64,000 bases of DNA from the NCBI RefSeq assembly GCF_028858725.1, contig NC_084767.1, positions 18,181,895 through 18,245,894 of the forward strand. The letters are read 5' to 3'. Positions within the stretch are counted from its first letter, which is position 1. Each line of letters starts with the position of its first letter. Under the pieces are notes generated by a model. It saw only the letters and a list, made by a program, of their open reading frames with translations, was not told the DNA's origin and ran no database searches. Below, piece after piece: positions 51,001 to 60,000 of the stretch. This DNA is from Colius striatus. Taxonomy: Eukaryota; Chordata; Aves; Coliiformes; Coliidae. A program made the position numbers and the translations under genes.

Positions 51001-54000
51001 CTGAGGCTTCAATGTGTTCTGTCTCCCTTTTTGCAATAAGAGCTGTTCTTTCCCTGGAGAAGCTTCTTTCCCTAAGTCTTCTAAGCAGGGATGCCTTGAT
51101 TTTCCTGTGCTCAGGCTCAGGTTCTGCCTTTTCACTCTCATCCTCTCTTTCTCTCTTTTCAGGTATGTCAGAACTGTCTCTTGCTCTCACCATCATCTGA
51201 ATTTTCTTTTGTAAATAAGCCCCACCTATTCCGTAGCTGCGCTGTCCACTGTTTTTGTTGCTGGTTTCACTGGCAAGTGATGAGGAAGAGCCAGAGAGGT
51301 TCATCTGACTGCAGTTATCCAACCTTGGGATGTTACCAACTACAAAAAACAACACACAGGCAGATCTTAGTAAGTAATAAGATAAATAACAGGAAAAAAA
51401 CTCATGTCCTAATTTGAAAAGCATTTTTCTTCAAATCTGTTTGCATATCACTTGGGTACAGCTCAAAAGAAAATGAAATCTAAGATTAAGTGGAATGTGT
51501 TCATGCCTAAAATGTCCTTCAGCTGTCTGTGAAGCACCTAATTTTAGTTCCATCAGCTGTTAGCCCTACATATACAACAGGGTATGGATCACCTCAGTCA
51601 AATTGCATCAGTGCTAAAAATATGCTGAAAGCAAGTTGAATTAATGAAATAATCCCAGAGAAACAAAACAGTCTTTTCAAAGGACCAGATGAAAGTTAAT
51701 AAAAACATGTTCATAAGCAATGCTCAAAATTCTCAGTGGAGCTAGGTTTGACAACCAAATTACCCAAGTAATTAACCTTCTTATACATATGCTGTGCTTA
51801 AGAAAGTAAGTAGCATTCTCCTAAAGGAAGCAGTATCTTGTGAAGGCAGAAGTGGACAGACCAGCATGATCTCCCACTGAAAAGGGTGAGAAGATGCAGT
51901 AAGTCACCATGCCATGCCATGCTAATCCAGTGCCTTTGGGCTGTCAGTGAGTCAGAAGCAGCACAGAAGTGAGGGAGAAATGCCTTACACCATTCAACAC
52001 TGACCACACTGGCTGATTACTGAGTGGTGTTAAGAGATTTGAAATGAATTCCCATCCAATGTTGACTAATGATGAAGTGATGCAGGTCTTTTAAGATGAA
52101 GACATCAAAAAGAAAGAGATTCTCAGGGCATCATGATAGACAGGGGTGTATACAAAGCCCTGTGCACAAGAACAAAAAATATGAATAGCGACTCAAGGAC
52201 TTAGATGGAGGCAGTACCTTTGCAGCTATCAAAACCACCTGTGCCCGAGAACTAGACAGTATTTATCTTCAGATCCATCTGATCACCTGATATTCCAGCT
52301 ACACTAGGCAAAAACATGTCCCAGTAGCTGCAGTTTCTGTGCAGTAGGGGCATCTTCAAGAAATCCCGAGGTTTGTGGATCCCCTTCATATAAGTGGCCA
52401 ACTAAATCTGAATTGATACACTGTCAAGCATCAGCACTTTAGATCTACTGCGAATTCTGTCAGAAGTACTTAAGCCATTTTTAAGAAAATAATTGTTCCC
52501 CATTTTTAAATAATGGGTGATAAAATGTTAAGGCAAAAAACTTTTAAATGCATTGAAAATCTATGTTTTTTAATTGAAAGACATGAATATTTTAAACTAC
52601 TGTTTCTCTTACACGTCATTACCAACAAATGTTCCTGGCACTGCCCACCCTGGTTTTCATACAACACAGGCAGGAGTTCCAGAGATGGATGCTGCCATAG
52701 CCCCTATGAACACTCACACAGCACACATACCTTTGCGTGGAGAGCCCTGAGGAGAAGCAGGTGGGCTGGAGTGCAAAGATGATGCCATGGACATCGTGTC
52801 GTCTGTTTGTTTCTTACTACTTACTTCCTCGGACAAGCTTAATGACTTCTGTGGGGAGCCTGTACCTACAAAAACAATGGAATCATTTATTGCATACTGT
52901 TCTTTCAGCTGCATGATAACTAGCCAAACTACAAAATAAGCAGAGGATTGAACAATGAGTGGAGTCTTTAGCAAAGAGAGGAGCAGATGCTCTGGTGAAT
53001 GCTGCATGTGGAAACAGTCTACATTTCAAATTTAGATCAGATGAGTAGCGGCCGCTGCTACTGCTGGCTGCTCGACTTAAGTGTGGTGCAACACCCCCAT
53101 CATAAGTGGAACCATTGCAACAGATACACTACTTGTGGTTTTGGCACAGGACTAAAAACTGTGTAACGCATAAAGCTTGGAGGAAACTCTTGCCTGTGAC
53201 ACTGTTGGGATAGTGTTAAAAACAATTTGCATCATACCCAACAAGTCTGGTTAAGGTCTTTGAATAGAGAGTTCGCAAACAAGCACTCAAGGGCACTACA
53301 CAGAACTTGGCACGTTTAGCAAAACCAGTGTACCACTGTACATGGTAAACTGATGATTTGGTACTTCTTTTCACTATTAGATCCTCTTGTAGAGGATACA
53401 GCACTGAGAAGTTCATTTAAGTTCTCAACAGCTTGTTAGGTCAACACTGAACATTTAACACGTGAAAACAAAGAAACAACTCTCAGCAAAGCTGCTGGAA
53501 CATACCAAGTTGCACAGGTTTTTAAGAGGACACTTGAAATAAATACTAATTGGAAAGTCTATTTTATATGCTGCAATGTAGTGTTCTCTGAAGCTTTTTT
53601 AATGGATGTTGATGCTGGAATGGATCATAGAACCATTTAATATCACTTACTGCAACTAACTTTAATAGCCCAAAACTGTAGCTTTCAAATTATAGAACAC
53701 TTAATGCAAATAGGTCAAAAGCATTTTAGTATCTCATATTACTTTGCAGACAGTAAATTTAGAGACAAAAAAAAAACCCCAAACTGATGCTCACTAGGAC
53801 CAACTAATATTCTTACTATTGAACTAATGTTCTTACAATGCTGTTCCAGAGGTTAAAATATTAAACATCTAAGATTTGTTTCAATGAGTTCACCTATTAT
53901 ACTTCATTTTATCATAAAAAGAAACAAGCAATCTTCTTGTACTTTGTATTTATGCATTCTAAAGGGATCTTCCACAAACACAGTAAAAAATATGGTACAT

Positions 54001-57000
54001 CTAACCTGGTCAAGAAGGAGATACCAAGATCACTTTAGTGTTTTAGATCGAGGAATAAAAAAAGAAGTAAAACGAAAGCAAGAAAGCAAGAGCATATTTG
54101 GAGACAGAACCTTACCATTGGCTGGTTTAAGAAAAGCTACTAAAGATCGTGAAAATGACTCTATTAGTAAACTACATGCCCTTTTAGCACACAGTACTAT
54201 GCTACAACAGTTTTAAAGTGAATGAAGTAAATGAAGCACAATAGGACTTCAAATTAACCACCCAGCTCCTCCCTCTTATTTACCGGGTTTATTAAACTCT
54301 CCAGACAGGTGAACTGAAGATACTCACTGAACGTGACATGCTCTTTTGTCAGTCCCTTTTTCCTACTCGGGTATAAATTCACAGTTGGAACCTGTAGAAC
54401 TTGACTCATTCTGTTTTGTGGATGCTGATGGGCTTTAGTGGTTTGGCCAATGGATCTCATGGGCACCGGAGACATTTCTGAGGATTTTCCTCCTCTTCTC
54501 TCACTTAAATTTTTTGTCACTGTTAGGGAAAAACTGCATATAAATATCTTGCACTTTGAACTGCAGGATTAACTGTCATTCCAAGTGCAACCATCCAGAC
54601 AAAGCAACCATGGTATGAAGCAGATAAAATGCATTTGAAACCACTTCTATTATGAAAACAGCTGTCACAGAAGAGGAAATGCCATTAAAGAACCCAAACT
54701 CTTCAAAGTGTCATAGAGGTACTTGATCAAAAGACAAAAACTGTGACTTATTTTTACCACAATTAGAGTCCATATTTTAGGTGTTTGTACGTATGGTGCA
54801 AAAACATAACAGCATCTTCCTCAAAACTACACAATGCCACTGAAGGGAGAAGGAACTGTTGTTTTGCAATTGGCATCAAACCTTTCACTAGGTGGCACAA
54901 TTGATTTACAACACAGGGCACTGATTCAGTTTCTAGTTTAACCACACAGCAAGGAATAAACTGAGGAGTTAAGGTCATCTCACTTCGCTGGAAAAGTCTG
55001 GATTGCAGCATTACTGCTGCTCATTCTTTCTGCAAGGAGGGCCAGGAGAACCTTGCCACTGGGGTAAGAGACGGGGGGAGCTTTATCTCTTGTTTTTCTG
55101 GCTGTGTATTTAAAAAAAAAAAAAAACCCAACCAACCTATCTGCCCAAAACCAATCTGCAAAATCACGTACCAGGTTCCTGGATTCAAAGCTACATGGTA
55201 AAAATTTTAACATGGGTAAAATGCACCAAGTGTACAGAGGCTCCCTGATGACCTATGTCACTCCCTCCTCCTTTCTGCCAGCTCTGCAAATTATATGTAA
55301 GTATGATCTCAACCAGATCAATTACCCGAGGGGTTTGTTTGGGGTTTTTTTTCCATCCCCAGTTCAGGTAGTTTAATATGACACTCTACTATATGTTTAT
55401 TTGTATAACCACTCATCCTAATTTTCCTTTTTTTCTTTAAAAAAGGACTTGATCTGCTTAACTACATGGAGTAAGTCAGTATATATATATTCCCTGGTTT
55501 TACTTCTAATTTATCTTCTAGATGCCACCTCCCAGTTGTGCTTTTAACTTACCACATCAGAGATAAAACAGTATTTGAGGACAACAACAAGTCTTAAAAT
55601 GCTGCCTTTGGACACCAGACAAGTATGAAACATTGTTTTGACTATCAAGGTTGCTACTCCTCCACTTTGAAACAAATCTACCTTTCAAGCAAGTGAAAAT
55701 TTCTAAGGCTCAAAATAAAATGCAACTACCATTTCTCATTTTTAAGTAAGAATTTACTAACTATGTAAGGTAGAGCAGGTTAGATAACAGTTTGTTTATC
55801 CAGATAGCTGCAGAGGAGTTAAAATTATGGAAACTGTCCTGATGTAGTCCTCAACTTTTAACTGTCAAGCCATGTCAATCCCATCAGTCAATATTGACCT
55901 AGCTTCTCCTTCTCAACAATCTTCATTTGTTCTAAGCTGTAATCCATTGCCATTTCTATATTGATTTTGTCTCTCTTCATTTTCTTGCTGTTCATATGGT
56001 AAACGTTACTTTTGTCCTTTCTAATTCTGTACAAGGACAGCAGGACAAGAATAGAGCTAATGTACTATTGAATTTCCTTCCAGACTGATGAAAGGACACA
56101 TAGTTTAAGAACTAAAGGTCAAAATAGAAAACATCTCACTGAAGTTTTCTGAGCTCAACCAAGATGTGAAGATAAATGCTGACTTGCTGAAACCACTAGC
56201 ACATGTATTGAAAAACAAGCACTTACTAGAATATATTTTCTTGAAAGGCAAAGATAAATACATTAATAATTCTGGGGAAGGGACAAGATTTTTATAAGTT
56301 TCATAGATCATGTCACTGTTCTAGACCACTGTACTTACGAGTGCTATATGCAGGCTCACACTGAAGTGACAATATTTGGATCTTTTCTTCGTCTGTCTCT
56401 ACATTCAGGTTGGATAAGTATTGCTTCACCTTCCTCGCCATCTGGGCATCCTCATACAACTTCTTGGCATTCAGAAGCGAGCTGCGGCGGGCACGTTTTT
56501 TGTGAGCACCTCCCTGGACATCCAGCATGTTTGAGTTTGTGCTGCCCTGGCTCAGAGATCTATTAAGAAAAAAAAAAAAGACAAAAAAAGAGCAAAGCAG
56601 TAAATTTTTAGTTCTCAAAAGCAATGAGGAGCTCAGTAGCACACACCAAAGCAGATTAATACCAATAATCTTCAGTTAGGGCTAGTGCATGCTGATGCCA
56701 ATGAGTTAAAAAGATGAACAGCATTAAAACAACATTTGTCTTAAAATATTCTGGTAAATTGCTAGCAGCAATTTGAGTCTAGAAAAAGATTGCACATGAA
56801 AGTGTGGAGCTAGCAAGAATGAGGCGCAACACTGTGTAAAGTACCCACTTAGCTCTGATAACGAATTGCAGTCTTGTTCTGCAGAACTCACACTATTTCA
56901 ACTGCAGATTTTAAGAGCAGACAAACTTAGTAACTTTGCTCAATTAATGCATTTGATACCCACTGTTTGCATCAGATTTACAGAGAAACTTATTGCAATT

Positions 57001-60000
57001 CAGTTGAGTACAAAACTGAGTGATTCACTTGGAAAACTGAGCTCCTGACAATGTTTAAACAAGGGTGGGGGGGGAAATCTGTTAAATATGCAAAGTACAT
57101 CATATTGCACATTTAACTTCTTTCTCCAGACAAGTGAAAACACTCACAGAAGAGCAGTTTGCCAAAAAAAAAAATACACCTCAAAGCTCAGGAACGGAGT
57201 GATAACACACTTGTGCCCAGACCTGTATAGACTTGGACCTATGAAAGACAATGCTCCTGATCTTGAGCTGCCAATGCTATAAGTATCTAAAGCAAAGCCA
57301 AATAGTCCCCAAACGGTTCAGGTACATCAGTTACTCTCCCTGACAGTCACCCTTATTCAGCTGCAGCAGTGACCAACCAATCAATGTTGGCAGAGTTGAA
57401 ATACTGACATCACCTCAGTTTCAACTGGTAGAAGTCCTCTGCTCACACCAGTCCTAATCCATAGTTTAAAAAATGGAGAGTGTATGTTACACACAAATTC
57501 TAATGGCAAGTGTCAATTGACTCATTTGTTTGTGGGGTTTTTTTTAAACATTCAGAGGAATAACTTTATTTTAAAAGGCTAAATAATTTGCAAAGATGAT
57601 TATCAAGATCTTGGGTGCACTGACAGGATCGTAAGTGACAGGATAAACAATCTCCAGCACAGAAGAGCCTTAGCAGCTAAAACAGTCAGAATGAAACATA
57701 TTGTTTGAGGAAATCTAAATAATAAAGTGCACCGAGCTTAAAAAATATGAAATGGTGGGAAATAGCTGAGTGCAATATTTTAAAAAGACCTTAAATAAAT
57801 CAAAAATATAAGCCTAAAAACATTTATAACTTAAGTAAATTAAAAAGTAATGTTATTATAGGCAAAGAGCAGCAAAGGCATGGATGGACTGTTCACACCT
57901 CATCAAACCAAAGGAACAATCCTATCTCCTACAGTTAAGAACAAAGTCAGTAGCTAATAAAACAGGAAACTACATTACGTTCATTGTCAATGGTACAAAT
58001 ATTTTATTGCCTATGTACACACTTATTTTAAATTTAGACTTGACTTTAAGAAAATTTAATTCAATATCCTTTAAAAATGATTTTTCCATATTCACTTGTG
58101 TTTACAGTAACCCTGGGGTTAGAGGTTCCAGTGGCTCAGTCAGGTCCTAGGTATTTCTCTCTGTGACCTCCACTGAGCATCTGACTATTGACCACTTAAC
58201 AAGCTCTCCTGCAAAAAACCCATCTGCAGGTTGCTGATGTCCCATCAAGGACCAGCATCCAAACCTGCTCTCCTCAGTATGTCTAGTCCAAGTCCTGGCA
58301 CTGCCCAGGTACATCCCTTCTCTGCACTGAAGTGCTTGGATGCTCTTTTGCTGACAGTGTTGACAAACAGGAGCATTTCTGTCTCCATCCACTACACAAG
58401 TACTAACACAGATGTGGCTTTAAACCAGATGCCCACAGTATGAAAACAGGTAGCGTTTTGAAGTGCAAAGGCACAAAGGGTCAGGTATACAGGCAACGGT
58501 TTATTGGTAAAAAACACACAAAAGAACATATAAAATACAGTGACAGTATCACCTTAAAATCAGTCATGTGTCAGGAATTTCACTAGCCAATCTTAGTATT
58601 CTCATTTGTAGTCATTTCACTATCCATTCCTTGAACAATCAGGACTCCCAGTGAAATCAATGAGGATTTTGGTGTACGAAATGTGAGATACTTTTAAAAC
58701 GCATACTAAACATAAATACTTTTAAGCTTGAACTCAAGACTTCAGGGGAGAAATTATCATTATCACAGTTCAAAGTTTCCTTACAGTTTAAAATGCAGAA
58801 TGGCTTAAACTTTTCTGTAACATGTTAAAAAACAAGTTACTCGTTTCCAAAAAAGTTTGTTTTCCAATATAACTGCACAGCAGGGGTTTTTTATGCATAA
58901 AGCGAAAACTCAAACAGCTTATCTATCACACAAAAGCAACTCAGTAATCTTACAGCTGCAGTATAAGGTTGTCTGTAACTCTTTTTTTTTTTGTTTTCAA
59001 AAAAATAGGTATTGCAGGGTTAATAAAATGCATGCTGTATTTCAGATGCATGCACTAACGAGAAGGATGCAGTATGTTAAGAGTTGCATAAACTTCATTT
59101 ATCTTAGTTGCATTCATCTCTACACTTACCCCAAACTTCTCCACCTCTTCTTCCTGTAAGCAAGAGCCATATACATTGAAGCATGTATTTGAACAGAAAA
59201 GCACAGGAAAAAAATAAAACAGTTGAGAGTCAGGAAGAAAGATGTAGACAGGAAAGAACAGAAAAGAAAAAACTTCCATACAGCAAAATTCTTCTCAAAC
59301 AATAACACAATGTTTTAATGGAATGCAAGGGCAGGACTTGTTCAAATACTTTAATATGGAAGAACATCTATCAGTTTTTTTGTTTAAGTTTAACCCACAA
59401 TTTAAAAAACCAACCTCACATTAAATTTTCTTGTTAAATATTTTCCGCAAGTCAAATTCAATTTTGATGGAGTGAGGAAAAACTGCTTAACTTATTCATA
59501 TTGCAGAAAACGTGACTCGATTAATTTATTCTTTGCATTAGGACTGCAGCAAGCGTATGAGATATCATCATCAGTATTCAAGCTTATGATGTTGTTTTCT
59601 CTTGATTGCTTGCTGGAAAACAAGCGAGTTCCCAAACAGATGCTGAAAAACTAGATGCTCTATATTAATTGGTAATGAACTTGCTACCAAGTCTCATGTT
59701 ACCACTAACAAACATCTTTTCTTGCTCATTTTTATCTTCAAAAGCATTTATGGGTGCTTCACAACACAAACTGATAGATCAAACACCAGAGGCAATGAAA
59801 ATGAATGTAAATGATGTGAAAACATGGAATTACTTTCTTTTAATCTTTGGCACTCTCTCTAATATTAGATGCCTAAGCATTTTATGTCAGTGCGCATAAC
59901 TTAAATTATGGTCATTAAAATGTCTTCTGTAATTCTGAAAAACATACTAAAGGTAACTATTTACTATTAAATTAATTTAATGATAAGACTTCATTAGGTC

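Larger units (their letters stand above)
46817..52730 (-). other. RAPGEF6: RAPGEF6 intron holding the alternative exon, CR1 copies and hairpins
   Basis: The intron is 5.9 kb on the canonical splice path. From its 5' end (right) it holds the candidate alternative last exon (51339-50873), two overlapping hairpins (50779-50714), a CR1 tail (49790-49694), an inverted repeat (49457-49419) and a CR1 RT remnant (about 49300-47760). If the alternative exon is used, an AATAAA at 49574-49579 (minus strand) is one possible end of its mRNA. Confidence 0.85.

Noticed and set aside
53048..53055. NotI palindrome GCGGCCGC in an AT-rich intron
   Set aside because: It is an isolated rare-cutter site in a short GC patch with no further structure.
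53884..54216. 110-codon plus-strand frame with basic segments
   Set aside because: Antisense in an intron and AT-rich. No similarity was recognised.
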